Counted from the stretch's first letter, positions 12,842 to 24,999 are shown. The stretch is 64,000 bases of DNA from Aquatica leii (GCA_035610365.1 CM069432.1:9734001-9798000), one strand, 5' to 3'. Made by a program: numbers and translations. Notes: a model not told the origin generated them from the sequence alone.

Positions 12842-13106
12842 AGTCCAACACATATGGGCCAGGTGGTCGAAAGAATATATAGCTGAATTGCAGCAAAGAC
12901 AAAAGTGGAAACAAACTACTGAAAATGTCACAGTAGGCACTTTAATGCTCATTAAGGAGCCAAATTTACCTCCATTAAAATGGCAGCTCGATCGAATTGT
13001 TAAGCTTCACCCGGGTGCATACAAAATCGTCAGAGTGGTAACAGTAAAAACATCCAAAGGACTAATCAGAAGAGCAATAGCCAGCATCTGTCCACTACAT
13101 CAATGA
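12842..13106 (+). pseudogene. BEL C-terminal domain (DUF5641 type)
   Basis: Just after the stop at 12841 a different frame reads IWARWSKEYIAELQQRQKW, then VGTLMLIKEPNLPPLKWQLDRI and a GAYKIVRVV...ASICPL ending. This is the domain that closes BEL integrases and is thought to act in chromatin or DNA contact. A stop at 13104-13106 ends the frame, and the 3' LTR starts 203 bases later. Confidence 0.8.
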
Positions 13107-13309
13107 GTGGGTTTCGTTATTTTGCTGTGCGTGTTATTATTGAATTAATGTGATTTAGAATTGATTATTACATTTAAGTAGGATATAAAATGACATTTAG
13201 TTTATATTCGTTATTTTACACATATATTATTGTACGTTAGTTGCACATCCTGTTAACTGTAATTCAAAATTATAAAATGTATTTATTTAAAGGGTTACCC
13301 TTTCAAGGC

Positions 13310-13513
13310 TGTTTAGTATTACGTTTTAAATTTGGCGGATTCCGCATTCTCGATAGAAGGGGTTATACCTAAAAGGGTACAATTGGTAGTATTATAAGAA
13401 ACTTCAATGCCGAATGTTGGCACGTTTCTATTCTTGTAAAAATTGTAACTACTACAATAAATTTCTTACAATAAATTATCGAACATAAGTGTCTAAGCAA
13501 CAATCTTCAAACA
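13310..13513 (+). repeat. BEL element 3' LTR
   Basis: This is the second 204 bp copy of the BEL LTR. It is followed by AATAC, the partner of the AATAC in front of the 5' LTR, which shows the element went in as one unit. Confidence 0.9.
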
Positions 13514-14395
13514 AATACCGTTAATCATAATATACCTACCTATGGTCCATCGTTTAAAATCGACATCATTGGTACGACGTTTAAAACAGTCTATGATTTT
13601 ATTTAGATCGGGATCATTCATTTGTTCACGGCGCACTTCGTTGGTACTTTCTTGGGGTAAGTCGATGCTTACAAGTTTTACAATTTAATCGACCTGGAGT
13701 ATAGTCTATTTTTAGGTCATAAAACTGAAGAAAAAGTGACCATCGTGCTAGACGACTTGTTGGTGATTTTAACGACATGAGCTACCTGTGATGATTCGAC
13801 TGGACAAACAGTAGTGGAACCTTCTAGGTAACCTCTAAAACGGTTAACGGCCTACACGACAACTAATGCTTTGCGTTCGGTAGTACAATAATGTTGTTTC
13901 GATTCTGTCAACAATCTGGATGAATATTCTGTGAGTCTTTTGTCATGACCCTCCCCTGGGGTAAACATGCACCAAGAACATATGCGTTAGCGTCGGTTCT
14001 AAGAACATATGGAAGCTTTGCGTTAGCCTGACGGAGAATCGGACTAGTTGTTAACAATTCTTTTAGTCGTTGGAAGGTTTAGGCCTTCAAATTCAAACTA
14101 CATTTTTCTTTGTGAGGTTCGTGAGAGGTTTAATTATGCATAATTTTCTATAAGACGCCGGTACCATGAACAGGTTTGAAGAAAACAGAGAAATTGTTTG
14201 GTTTTCTGGGGCGTAGGCATATCCAGAATGGCAGACATTTTTCTTGGATTTGACTTCAAACCCTGAAAGTAATCACGTGACCAAGGTAATTGACAGAAGG
14301 GTTACCAAATGTGCACTTGGATCTGTTTAGGTGAAGCTTAAACATTCTCAGGCGATTGAACACAACTTGTAGTGGGTTGCTACTTAAGTTTTGAG
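13514..14395 (-). pseudogene. Gypsy (Mag-like) RT/RNase H fragment, right half of a split relic
   Basis: On the minus strand the order is RT thumb, then RNase H. The RT connection reads ILDMPTP and FLQTCSWYRR, followed by PLTNLTKKNV, at about 14270-14100. RNase H shows a TTERKAL phrase followed by NRFRGYLEGS at 13910-13820. Stops and frameshifts are frequent. Together with 5868-6391 this formed one older Gypsy copy into which the BEL element jumped; the AATAC duplication marks the joint. The relic ends at a mariner fragment near 14400. Confidence 0.75.
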
Positions 14396-14409
14396 ATAGA
14401 CAAATAAAA

Positions 14410-14990
14410 ACAAATATTTATATTTGAAAATAGCTTTATTGTTTTTCAAAATATTCGCAATTAAGATTAATGCACTTTTGCATGCGTTTGAACCAATTGT
14501 CGAGGCACTTTTTCCTTTCCGATTGAGGTATCTCCAAAACATTTGAACGCATCAACCGCTTCTTCAAACGTCGACTGCTCAAAAACGTTTTTGTTTGAGC
14601 TGATGTGTGACAGCTTGCATTGTCGTGATGCAGATTGATTCGTTTTCTGCTATTGGTTTCCCTGATTTTTCCGAAAACTTCTGGCAAACAAATGCCGGTG
14701 TATCATTCAGAATTGACCTTTCTACGTTGCTGTAACAGAAAACTTGTCCAGTTATTCCGAAAAAACAAGCGACTATTTGCTTCGAAGTGCTTCGTGCGTG
14801 AACAACTTTTGTTGGATTTGGCTCGTCTTGAAAGACCCATAGAGTCGATTGTTGTTTAGGTTTTGGTTCATATTCATAGATCTATGATTCCTCGCCTGTC
14901 ACGATCTTATAGACGTCTTTTGAAGCACCGCGAGTTTTTTTTGAGCGATATTGGATAATACAAATGCTGCGGATATAAATAAATTTTATA
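14410..14990 (-). pseudogene. Mariner transposase fragment
   Basis: The minus strand holds the middle and end of a mariner-type DD34D transposase. From the right it reads VYKIVTGEES, YEYEPKPKQQSTLWVFQDEP, then RSTSKQIVACFF with GITGQV, then INLHHDNASCHT with the second Asp. The usual DESW around the first Asp has decayed to EES. A short tail (WFKRMQKCIN) follows after a deletion of the third-Asp region. N-terminal DNA-binding helices and both ends are missing. Frames shift at least twice, so it is dead. Confidence 0.8.
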
Positions 14991-15092
14991 GTCGCCACTT
15001 AGACCTACAGAACATGAGCTAAAACTACCATTATTCACAATTCATTATAAACTGACAAATTATTAATTAAGTTATTTACTACAATTATTACA

Positions 15093-16640
15093 AATTAATT
15101 TTACACACATTTTGTCCACATTCACCACAGTACTGTTTTTGTTTACGATCCTGCACTTTAGAACACAAGTACCATCTTCTTCTAACTCCTTCCTTAACTT
15201 CAAGTTTTAATTTCTTTGAAGTAGTTGGTTGATCTTTCAGAAGCATATCCATGCCCTACCGGACACTATGTTGTAACCCGATGGTTGGTCTTCTCCCGAT
15301 GTGCGCAAGTACTAATCCCTCAGATAAGGACACCAGGAATAAACTTCTTTTTTCGTGTTTATCCTTGTTCCAATTTGGTTTCAAATTGTTCCACACAACA
15401 TACGCTGCAACACCACTTACGTCTAATAGATTCATAAAAAATGAAAATAGCCAACGATTTGTCTTACTTTTGCTCATGTGTTTATGTACCATTTGATCCA
15501 ATGTATCAACTCCACACTTTGTCTCATTATAATACATGATTATTTCTGGTTTGTTTTTAGAATCACTATTGCGGCCCTTAGTGTGATACATGTCGTGTGA
15601 AACCAAATCTTGAGGTTTCTTCATCCCGTTTCCTGCTAGGCAAAAATTCTTACAGTATAAAAGATTTGTTTTTTGTTTATAGTGCCTACGCACGTCGGTC
15701 CATTGCTCAATAATTACTCCGGCAATAATTAATCGGTGAAATAATTGTCAAACGTCTTGATTGCCTTCCTTTCCGATGTAGGGAATACCGTTTAGGAGAT
15801 AAAACGTTTGGAAATCGCATGCCCGCCAGATCTTCATCCGATATTTGTCAGGCTTTGATGGCATGTATTGACGGAATGGGCATCTTCCACAAAAAGATAT
15901 AAGTTGTTCATCTACGGTTATATTATCACCGGGTAAATAATACTTTTTGAAATTGTTATTGATCCTTTCCCAAATTTGTCGTATAGATTTAAGTTTGTCA
16001 TCTTTTCTCCGATGGTTCCGCGTTTCTTTGTTATGAAATCGTATAAATCGCAATAAACTTTTAAATCTCTTCAGTCCCATCGTACCACAAAAAATTAGTG
16101 GTCCGTACAGAGACCTTCACAGCACATCATAACTTATATCATTTGCACTCAGATGACCGGCGGTTAGTAACAAACCGAAGAAAGCACGAATTTCAATGGT
16201 ATCACATGCCTTCAAAAAAGCACCTTTCAAAACACTTTGGGCTTGCTTCATTGTTTGTACGTAAAACAATTTCTGACACTACATCGTCGTCCACAAACAA
16301 GGAAAATGCATCAATCGGGTCCAAAATAGTTTTTCCCGGCGGTAGCATCACTTTATGTAACTTTGATTTTACTATGTTACACGAACGAGACCGGCCTGTG
16401 ACTGCTCCATTCTGTGCAGTGTTTCGAAGTGTATTTTAATGCGTTGAGTATTACTGAATGGTTCAAATCTTCTCCTTCGTGAAATTCTTGTACGTCTTCG
16501 GCTTCACTAGCCAAAGAAATATGATCATCCTCATCTTGGTCACTTAATGAATCGATTTGAAGATCAATATCATCGTCGTCGTCGTTCCAAATTTTCCACT
16601 ATTTTCTCGAGTTCAGCTTGAGTCAACTTTCGCGACATTG
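15093..16640 (-). pseudogene. piggyBac-type transposase, frameshifted
   Basis: On the minus strand the order is that of a piggyBac DDE transposase. The start MSRKLTQAELEK lies at 16638, followed by a decayed acidic N-terminus and RFKSLLRFIRFHNKETR (16075). Then come NITVDEQLISFCGRCPFRQYMPSKP, with the first catalytic Asp near 15925, and LLNGIPYIGKE. A later part reads KPEIIMYYNETKCGVDTLDQM with a catalytic Asp, near 15545-15490. The Cys-rich tail RRRWYLCSKVQD...YCGECGQNVC lies at 15185-15093. The middle catalytic part is missing or scrambled between 15690 and 15750. TTAA-flanked ends were not found with certainty. Confidence 0.85.
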
Positions 16641-17041
16641 TCGTGTGGCAAAATCACTTTCACAATTACATAAAAACTAAAACTTTAACGAATGTATATA
16701 GATCCATATACATGTTCTATTATCTTTTCATAAGTGAAGGAGAAGGTTTCTATTATTGTAAAAACTTAATAATTATCACTAAATGCATTTATACAAGGAA
16801 AGTGTAATTAGGATAATACTTCATTAGAAAATTCTAATCCCCAAAAGCAATTAAACCATCGTTAAAAAGTATCGGGCTTATGAGGCCCGCTTGCCCGTTA
16901 ATGAGACTTTAAGTGAAACTGGCTGACAAAATTAATATCCACACAATAGCTTCTATAATTTTTTTGATAAATAATAAGCAAATTCAATTGTGAAAGAATT
17001 CTAGAAATAACTAAGTGAAATCGTATTTATTAATAGAAGTA

Positions 17042-17545
17042 TTAACGTTTTATTTTTTGGCCGGGCCTAGTAGACCCCTTTGCCCAGATGAAGGTTACGT
17101 GTCCATAATTTTTACAATAAACACATTGTTTAAGTTTACGAATATGATTCGGATGGCTTTTGTAAGGCATTAGTAGAGTTAGTCGATCTACTTGAAGTTT
17201 CAGAGAAAGTTTGTTCAATGACATGTGCAGATTCTGTAGATTACTTACTTAAATCTCTTTGATTAAATTCTGAATCACCTCAACTGTCATGTAATAAAAA
17301 AACACTCAATAATAACAAACATGCAAAATATAAATATAAATTTATCAAAAGCAAAAAATTTTTATTTACTACGGCAGCAGTTGGAACACAGACCTCTGGG
17401 TGTGAGCTTGAATGAAAGTAAAATACACAGACGTAAATTCTTTTAATTTATTTGCAATTATAACATATTACACTAACTATTTACATTACAGAAAAGTGAA
17501 CATTATTTAGATTAAAACAATGTTTGGGCGCCAACCACATTTAAA
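17042..17545 (-). mobile_element. Gag zinc-knuckle relic with a primer-binding-site-like motif
   Basis: On the minus strand a short frame has a C-X2-C-X4-H zinc-knuckle core (CVYCKNYGHV at 17135-17100), like a retroelement nucleocapsid; the last Cys is replaced. About 300 bases upstream on that strand the sequence TGGCGCCCAAAC (17537-17526) looks like a primer-binding site. This suggests the 5' end of a decayed LTR element reading leftward. No LTR pair was identified. Confidence 0.35.
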
Positions 17546-18620
17546 TTGGTGATAAATAAAAAGCATAAAAGTCTTAAACTATTAATCGATATCAAATTCA
17601 ATAGTAATAAACGTTTAATTTGTTACGGAGTATGTATTCCGAAAAGTTTTTGATAACACAATTTAATTAATTTGAAATTAAAATGTAATAAGTAGTAGAA
17701 TAACTTCAAGTTGACTCACCATATAATATGACGTTATTTGATATCTTCTATTTATAGCACATTCTTTGTTCAAATCATAAGCTTCTTCCAGAACAAAATA
17801 CCAAATCAACCGAATGTAGATTGGAAAACAAAGTCAGCAGGCATAAAACCAACAGATATAAATCCAGCAAATAAAAAAGTCCAATAAAGAAAAAAGACCC
17901 TAAATATAAATAATTAGGATGGTTTTTAATCGACATGAAATCACTTACGTTGGTTTACATACAACGGCCTTGAGAAAACAATTCCTTTGACTAAATGTAT
18001 TGCGTCACATTGTGAAATCACTAAAAATGTTGAATTCAATAGAAAATTATATTGGAATGAAGATAAACTTACCAGCAATTAGTTGGAAAGAATAAAAATT
18101 AATTTGTATGCGTTTTTACGCCATAATTAAGAAAATTTGTCTTCCTTGTAGCACTTACTTCGTGCAAGCCTAAAGATGGCTCAAACGGAAGTAGCAACAA
18201 AAATCGATTGCTCGGTCGATTCGATGTAAGACGCGATGTTACCAAACTAAATAAATTTAAATGCAAATCAGTTGCAGAAAATAAACGAATGCAAAAATGA
18301 ATTTTAATTGTTATGAATTCTAACGGTACGTTACAGTCATAAGTCATAACTAACTGTTATGGTTGATCTTCTGCCATATTTGTCGAATCACTAGTAACTT
18401 TTCCTGATTGTAACTGCATAAAGAAACATCATGCTGTCTGAGTAGTGTGATACGAAATTCTAAAAACACAGGTTAATTCGAGTAGCTAAACAAATATTTG
18501 AGTTGTTTGTAATGAAGAACGCTAGTTTGTTAACACCAAACGCAGCAATCTTTACGAAACAATTACGAAATCTTGTTTTCGTTTTAAACGTTTGTTGAAT
18601 ACTGTTTACCTCCGAAAACC
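17546..18620. other. AT-rich stretch without a recognised gene
   Basis: No domain could be recognised on either strand. The position between two reversed primer-binding-site-like motifs (near 17530 and 18630) suggests LTR-element debris, but nothing further can be shown. Confidence 0.3.
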
Positions 18621-18621
18621 T

Positions 18622-18641
18622 AAGGCCCCACGTTGGGCGCC
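18622..18641 (-). other. Reversed primer-binding-site-like sequence
   Basis: The minus strand reads TGGCGCCCAACGTGGGGCCT, the same as the primer-binding site after the Gypsy LTR at 24423. It suggests that an LTR of a leftward-reading element lies at about 18644-18890, cut off by the Mag-like insertion at 18891. No partner LTR was found. Confidence 0.45.
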
Positions 18642-18890
18642 ACTTGTGGCAGCAAGTGTGGGTCATTACCCTCGTTTTGATAGTTAGTATTGTTATCCAC
18701 TAATACACGTAACACACAGTTTTATTTAGTTAAGTGATACATACATAAGAATTAACACTTGTAACGTGACACATAATAAGAAGGCGGAGGGAAGGAAGTA
18801 GTGATGGTCTGACCGCCGAAGGTGTCGCATGTATTACTTATATATTGTGCTTTTGTATTACCTTTATTTAAATTGCTTTATATTTTTTTT

Positions 18891-18966
18891 TGTGCCGCGG
18901 GTTATTTCATTAAAGTTTTGTTGTGTATGATTTCTGCATAGTGTACAAACCTACCAAACCTTGAAA
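18891..18966 (+). repeat. 76 bp 5' LTR of the Mag-like element
   Basis: It matches 29987-30062 with two differences (C/T in the TTATTTYATT stretch and G/C in ATAGTSTAC). It is followed two bases later by the TGGCGCCC primer site. Confidence 0.8.
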
Positions 18967-19129
18967 ATTGGCGCCCAAACGTGATGCCGTTATTATTACG
19001 CAGCAATTAATGAATTCCTTTATCGCGTATGCATACCACGTTCTGTTAAGTTTGATTGTGCGTTCGGTTTATAATAGCAAAGTGTGTGTAAACTAATAAC
19101 GTAACGGACAATTATACAGAAAATTTTGT

Positions 19130-20212
19130 GTGCTTCGCATGTATCAGCATAATACTTACAATTTCAGAAATCGGACGGTTCAAAGAGTTACCAGTACTAC
19201 ATATTTTGAAAATATTCCAACGTCAACGATGTCTAGTCCGCAGTCGGAATCACCTGCGTCTCCGATGGATGTACATGCTTCCGGATCGTTCACTATTACG
19301 AGTAAACAATTCCAAACGCTTATTGCGAGCATGCAGAAATCGCAATTGGAAATTCAAAAAGAAATTCTGGGCCAATTTAGACAGGTGCCAGCATCTGGTC
19401 CATCAGGTAATTTTTCTAAATGTACCGCACGTTTTGATAGAACAAAAGATTCCAATGTCGATGCTTTTATCGATGCGATAACAATTTATAAACACTGTAC
19501 GAATACTTCAGACGCGCGTGCTATACGTGGGTTGCCTTTGCTTTTAAGTGGACAAGCGGAAGTTTTTTGGCAAGGTGTGAAGGCTGAGGTGGTTACTTGG
19601 CAAAATGCATTGGAGATTTTGCGTTCTGCGTACAGTGTAAAATTGCCTCCGTATCGTGTATACCGCGAGTTACTTTCGAATGAGCAAGACGAGAATGAAT
19701 TAACAGAACATTACGTGTGTAAATGTCGCGCTCTTTTATCGCAATTGCCTGATAAACTTACAGAAAAGGTAGAGATTGATATGATATACGGACTTTTGCA
19801 CAGAAAAATTCGGTAACGTGTACCTCGCGAAAAGATTAGTTCGTTTAAAGAATTAACAGAATTCGCGCGAAGCGTAGAGCAATCGCTAACGGAAAATGTA
19901 AAAAAAGTAACAACCAAAACAGATGATTTGACAACTCAAAAGTATGCTAAACGCCCGAAGTGTGGTTACTGTAAGAATTTTGGTCATGAAAAACCTGAAT
20001 GTGAAACGCTTAAGCGGTAGAACGAAAAGAAGGCTACTACGACTGAGCCAAACGCGGTTGTAAATGCAGAGACTTCTCGGAAGTTCTTTAAGTGTTATGG
20101 ATGCGGAACTCCTGGTGTCCTTCGATCACGATGTCCCCAGTGTAATCCAAGGACTAGCAAGGCGAAGACGACTCACACATTGAACTTCGAAGAATTCAAT
20201 GCGGGAGAGTAG
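19130..20212 (+). pseudogene. gag: Mag-like gag with in-frame stops
   Basis: This is the nucleocapsid-forming region. The likely start is the ATG at 19229 (MSSPQSESPAS), though the frame is open from 19130. A capsid-like helical part includes CTARFDRTKDSNVDAFIDAI and LLLSGQAEVFWQGV. It reads through an in-frame stop at 19814-19816 (TAA, probably from CAA). Two zinc knuckles follow (CGYCKNFGHEKPEC at about 19960; CYGCGTPGVLRSRCPQC at about 20095). Further in-frame stops lie at about 20018 (TAG) and 20210 (TAG). The frame itself is kept throughout, so the damage is point mutation only. Confidence 0.8.
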
Positions 20213-20848
20213 ATCGACGATAAGGAATATCGACCCTTATTACCAATTACTATTTTTGGGAAAAACGGCCGAGCTTATGCGGATACAGGAGCGACAAAAA
20301 GCATAATGAGTCGTGCTTTATATGAACACGTCAAGGACCGTTGTCGTTTCACAAAGGAAGTTTTAAGTATTCGGCTAGCAGATGGAATTGTACGATCAAA
20401 GGAAGTAATGCTTACAGAACTTGATGTTTTAATTGAAGGTCGACATGTTTCAACTACATTCATCATGTTAGATACAAGCGTGGGAAACAGAACACTGTTA
20501 GGTGCAGATTTCTTGAAGAAAGCTGGAATCATTTTGTACTTTACTGGCAACTCATGGGTTTTTAGAGACAAGCCAGAGCATCGTTACAGTTTTTTGAGTG
20601 AGCTACGTAGTCCATTAACATCTTCTGAACTGTGTGTTGATGTCGCAGGATTACGAGATGATGAGGCTACGTTATTAAACGATGACCAGCGCAAAACGCT
20701 TTCGCAATTCGTTGTAAAACAGTCGCATACGTTTGATGTAGGGGGAGAACCAACAGATTATGCAGAACACTGTATCGTTGTGCCAAATGGTTCCACCTTA
20801 CAGACTAGCACCAGCAAAAAAGGAGCTACTAAAGACGGAAATAGATAA
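20213..20848 (+). pseudogene. Mag-like aspartic protease and start of RT
   Basis: The retropepsin-type active site reads YADTGATKSIMS (about 20276-20311), and the second hallmark, LLGADFLKKAGI, lies at about 20500. The protein would cut the polyprotein. The frame runs on toward reverse transcriptase, then shifts near 20790, where the following frame takes over with LAPAKKELL. One or two bases of indel explain the break. Confidence 0.8.
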
Positions 20849-21960
20849 ACTTCTAGAAGAAGAAATAATAGAAGAATGTGAAAGTCCTTGGACTTCAAAT
20901 GTGGTCTTAGTTCGAAAAAAGAACGGGGAGATACACATGTGCGTAGATTATAGGCCTCTGAACGCTGTTACGATATCCGATAAATATCCTTTGCCGAAAA
21001 TAGATGATATTCTGCACGCGGCTAAACGAACAAGCTTTATGACAACCTTGGATCTGCGTTCCGGATACTATCAGGTTCGTGTTCGAGAAATAGATAGAGA
21101 TAAAACAGCTTTTGTGACTCCATTTGGAGTATTTCGTTTTAAAAGAATGAGTTTTGGCCTGCGTAATGCACCATCTACGTTCCAAAGATTGATAGATAGG
21201 TTTAGATCAGGACTTAAAGACATTATGGTTTTCGGTTACCTTGATGACTTAATAATTGTATCGGAAACATTTGAAAAACATTTAAGTGACTTATCCGAAG
21301 TCTTTGATAGGCTCAAATTGTTTAAGTTACGAGTAAATCGAAACAAGAGTGTGTTCGCGTCTGAGCGCGTCAAATATTTGAGACACGTGATAACTAGTGA
21401 AGGAATACAAGCGGATCCGGACAAGTTGACCGCGATAAGTGATATGCTCGCACCAAGGAACACAAAACATTTAAAATTGTTTATTCAAACATGTGCGTGG
21501 TATCGTAAATTTGTGCCGAAATTCACAGATGTTGCCAGACCTTTAACTGATTTGTTGAAGAAGAATGTCTCTTGGAAATGGAACCAGGAGCAAAGTAACG
21601 CTTTTCAACATCTCAAACGATTATTGACAACCGCGCCGGTTCTAAAACAAGCAGATGAAAATAAGCCGTATATCCTGAATACCGATGCAAGTGATTACGC
21701 CGTCGGAGCGGTTTTGCTTCAAGAATTTGAAGGAGAAGAGCATTCAATCGAGTACGCGAGTAGGTTGTTAACGTCGTCCGAAAGAAAATTCAGTACCACA
21801 GAACGCGAGGCTCTTGCAGTTGTATGGGCCTTGGCTAAATTTAGAGGGTATGTGGAATGCTCCGAAGTTTTGGTACGAACCGACCATCAGCCATTGAAAT
21901 GGTTAATGGAATTAAAGTCACCTTCAGATAGACTAGCGCGATGCGATGGGAAAAACAAAT
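20790..21960 (+). CDS. pol: Mag-like reverse transcriptase and RNase H
   Basis: This is an open frame of about 390 codons. Reverse transcriptase motifs in order are SPWTSNVVLVRKKNGE, CVDYRPLNAVT, PLPKIDDIL, TLDLRSGYYQV (first catalytic Asp), FGLRNAPSTFQ and YLDDLII (the catalytic Asp pair, about 21239-21260). Then comes the connection CAWYRKFVPKFTDVARPL. RNase H shows ILNTDASDYAVGAVL, a TEREALAVVWAL Glu and RTDHQPLKWL. All catalytic residues I can check are present. The frame ends at 21960 where a slip separates it from the integrase. Confidence 0.85.
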
Positions 21961-23108
21961 AAAGTTGCTGATAGCTTGTCGAGACCTATTTCTAAGGTAG
22001 AGGAAGAATCTACGTGTGCCGTGTGTACTGTCATCGTCGACATACCACATGTTTCACCGGAAGAATTACGAAAAGAGCAACTTGAAGATCCCGAGATAAC
22101 CAAGATTATCAGAGCTTTTGAAGATCATCCACCGAGTAAGGATTTGAAATGCTGGATCGACAAGGGTTATCTAATGGTAAATGGAATGTTGTACAGATAT
22201 TCTCATGATTCGGAGTCCGAAGATGCTCAGTATGTAGTACCGCAACATAAACGTCAAGCTATTCAGCGTGAATATCATGACATGCCGACCGCTGGACATT
22301 ATGGAAGTGAGCGGACCATACAACGAATTGCTAAAAGATACTTTTGGCCTGGAATGAGAAGGTTCACTAAGAACTATGTTAGAAACTGCACCGAATACCA
22401 AAAGTATAAATCGTTAAACGTTAAGCCAGATGGATTGCTACAAACGCCTGTATATAATCAACGCTTTGAAGTTCTAGCGATTGATCTTTTTGGTCCACTG
22501 CCTATAACTACCAAAGGAAACAGATGGATATTTATAATTAAAGATACCGCTACAAAGTGGGTTGAACTTTTTGCTTTACAAAAAGCTACCGCACTGGAAT
22601 GCGCACAAATCCTTATACATGAGATATTTCTGCGTTATGGATTTCCTAGAAGAATAATATCTGATAACGGGGTATAGTTTGTATCAGCGGTTATGCAGCA
22701 GACGTTACATGTGCTAAACGTCAAACAAAGTTTGACTTCTATTTATCATCCAGAAGCTAATCCCGTCGAGCGCAAAAACCGGGATATGAAGCCAGAATTA
22801 GCTATTCTCGCCGTATCGACTATACCCGATGGGATGTAAATTTACCGACTATCCGTTTTGCAATGAATAGCGTTTTTTGTCAAACAACTGGACAGTCGGC
22901 TGCTTATTTGATGTTTGGACGAGAACTACGTACGATGGAAGACGTAACACACGATCCTAAAGCAGTCCTTGGCAATGACAACTTCGCTTCACAAATAACA
23001 CCCTACCTAAAGGGCTTTGTAACGACGATGGGTGACGTACGTGAAAGGGTCGAAAAGGAACAACTGAGGTGGAAACATTATGCTGACCTGAATAGAAGAT
23101 CACCAACT
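21946..23108 (+). pseudogene. pol: Mag-like integrase, interrupted
   Basis: The zinc-binding part is present (H in REYHDMPTAGH, later CTEYQKYK near 22390, with one Cys replaced). The core shows AIDLFGPLP with the first Asp and IISDNGV with the second Asp. The catalytic Glu region is HPEANPVERKNRDM near 22750-22790. Stops lie at 22675 and about 22838. The last frame (22863 onward) reads a typical C-terminal part up to YADLNRRSPT, where the 23109 Gypsy was inserted. The rest lies at 29834-29986 and rejoins in the same frame when one copy of the 4 bp target duplication is counted. Confidence 0.85.
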
Positions 23109-24417
23109 TGTTACGGTCGAAATTTTCATTATGTACGCCTATGTGTTTCGACGTGAAATTAGATTCGGGTTTTGACGCCCTCTAACGATCCTTTTCTCGT
23201 TAGTGGTCATTTTGGCGGAAAATCGTCACACGTAAATGATATAAAATGGTCTGTAACCATTGAATATTGATATATATCCGTTACCATCTGGAAAAGAATG
23301 GAAAACCAAGTATAATCAGTTAATTATCTAATTTATTCGAAGCGATACAGGCCATTTTGCGTTCCTTCATTTCGCACCTGTCACATTCTCGATAAATGGA
23401 TATCGTAAACTACTACTAAATAAGGCATCACGTTGCCGTACACGGGCGCTGGCGGAAGGCGATTTCCACGCCAGGAAATTGGGGTCTCGCGGAGCCGTCC
23501 AGCGCAAATAATACTACACGTGCATGACACGACGTTAAACATATTAATAACCACCTATTTTCGATGTCACTACATACAGTAGTCGATCACGTTTTGTTTA
23601 CTTTTGAGATAGATTTCGTGAATTATTTAATACAAAATTGTTTTAGCCGAACTATCAATTGTGAGTTGGGGTTGTGACACGATTCGTGTTAATATTTTAT
23701 TGCAGGCCACTGAAGAAGAAAAACGTTTTCCTTCGGGCTAGTGGATGCTGGAATTCGGGTGAGTGATTTGAATTTACTTTAGATACCGTGGTCACGTACA
23801 ATTACTCACGAACTGTGGGATTACAATTTAACGTTAGTAAATAAGTATAACGCGTAGCTACCAATAGGGTATTTAAAATCAGTGAAATCAATGTCTCGCA
23901 TATTGTATGTAGTTGAAAGACATGTACTTCGGTTCTTTATAATTGTGTGTGGTGGGTTGCCGATGTTGTAGGCATCGAGATCTTAACTTTTCTTGTTTCT
24001 ATAATTCTCTAAATTGACTGTTCTGAACTCAAACGTTAATACCGTTGTAAATATTTAATGTAAATTTTTCTAGTCGTTAGTAACTCCAACTGTGGGGTGT
24101 AATGACTTTTGCTTAGTACTACAACTGTGATAACTGTTAATGATAGACTGAAGGCGATTAAAGTTGTTAATTCTTTTTTTTGTGTGCTTATTGTTCCCTA
24201 CGAACCAGTTTGGGCTACTCGAACTGAGTAGAGGGATTACGAATCTTTGAATTGTTACAAGTTCTACACCATTCTGTTGTGAGCGGACAGAAGTATTACT
24301 TTGGGATAAGCTCTGGCGCCCTGAAACATCTTTATATATATTTCTTGAGAACCTACCCATCTCCGACTATTTCGAGTTTGGCCGTGCAAGGTTCGTAAAA
24401 CCTAAAAGCTTGTAACA
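23109..24417 (+). repeat. Gypsy 5' LTR
   Basis: This long terminal repeat of 1309 bp pairs with 28516-29833. Small indels distinguish the copies (for example in the TTAGTACTACAACTG stretch and the T run near 24175). Confidence 0.9.
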
Positions 24418-24422
24418 AATTT

Positions 24423-24440
24423 TGGCGCCCAACGTGGGGC
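24423..24440 (+). other. Primer-binding site of the Gypsy element
   Basis: TGGCGCCCAACGTGGGGC follows the LTR after five bases. It starts with TGG, the complement of a tRNA CCA end, and is of the type used by tRNA-Lys-primed insect Gypsy elements. The tRNA assignment is from memory and tentative. Confidence 0.7.
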
Positions 24441-24999
24441 CCGTTTTCTCAATTGCGTCGATTTCTTGATTTCTCGATTTCTCTTACATTGCAGTTATCA
24501 TTCTTTATAATTCGGTTGGCTATTTTTACATTTTTTTCTTCTATAACTAGGCTAGGATTATTAACACGCATAGGTAGTTCATATTGTTGACGTTCTTTTG
24601 ATTTCGTGTATGCGATCATCGGCTTGCTAGATTTATTGATTCTTTTTATCTTTTCTTAGTCTTACGTGGGTTCGATTTACTGTGCTTTGCTTACTTAGTT
24701 ATTGCTACTAGATTTGACGTCTGAGTTAGTTCATTAACTTTTACTTTTATTTTTCTTTAGTGCTGCAGTTTGACTGTAGATTAGCACTTTGCTTACGTTT
24801 CTTTTAATCGGACCTTCGCTTTGATTTTTGGATTGACTTGACTACGTCGATTAATTTTTTTCTTATTGGTTTAATTACTAGGTAGTGATACTGCTGGTAC
24901 TTACTGTTATTTTAAGGTCGTCTCAGGCACGTGGTGGCAGATTTCCGTCGTAATTGACTGCTTTGGTTAGTTTCTTGTTTACTTGTTATTGTTTTAACT

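Larger units (their letters stand above)
6392..13513 (+). mobile_element. BEL/Pao LTR retrotransposon, nearly complete but broken
   Basis: The element is bounded by two 204 bp direct repeats (6392-6595 and 13310-13513) that differ at one base I could see (T versus A in the AACT/ACTAC stretch). Both begin TGTTTAG and end CAAACA, and the element is flanked by a perfect 5 bp duplication, AATAC. Inside are BEL gag, protease, reverse transcriptase, RNase H, integrase and a C-terminal domain, all on the + strand. It was inserted into an older minus-strand Gypsy copy and later received a solo LTR at 9190-10547. The near-identical LTRs suggest fairly recent insertion. Frameshifts make it non-autonomous. 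Confidence 0.9.

Noticed and set aside
16098..16439. 113-codon + strand frame
   Set aside because: Antisense to the decayed N-terminal part of the piggyBac transposase; no domain.
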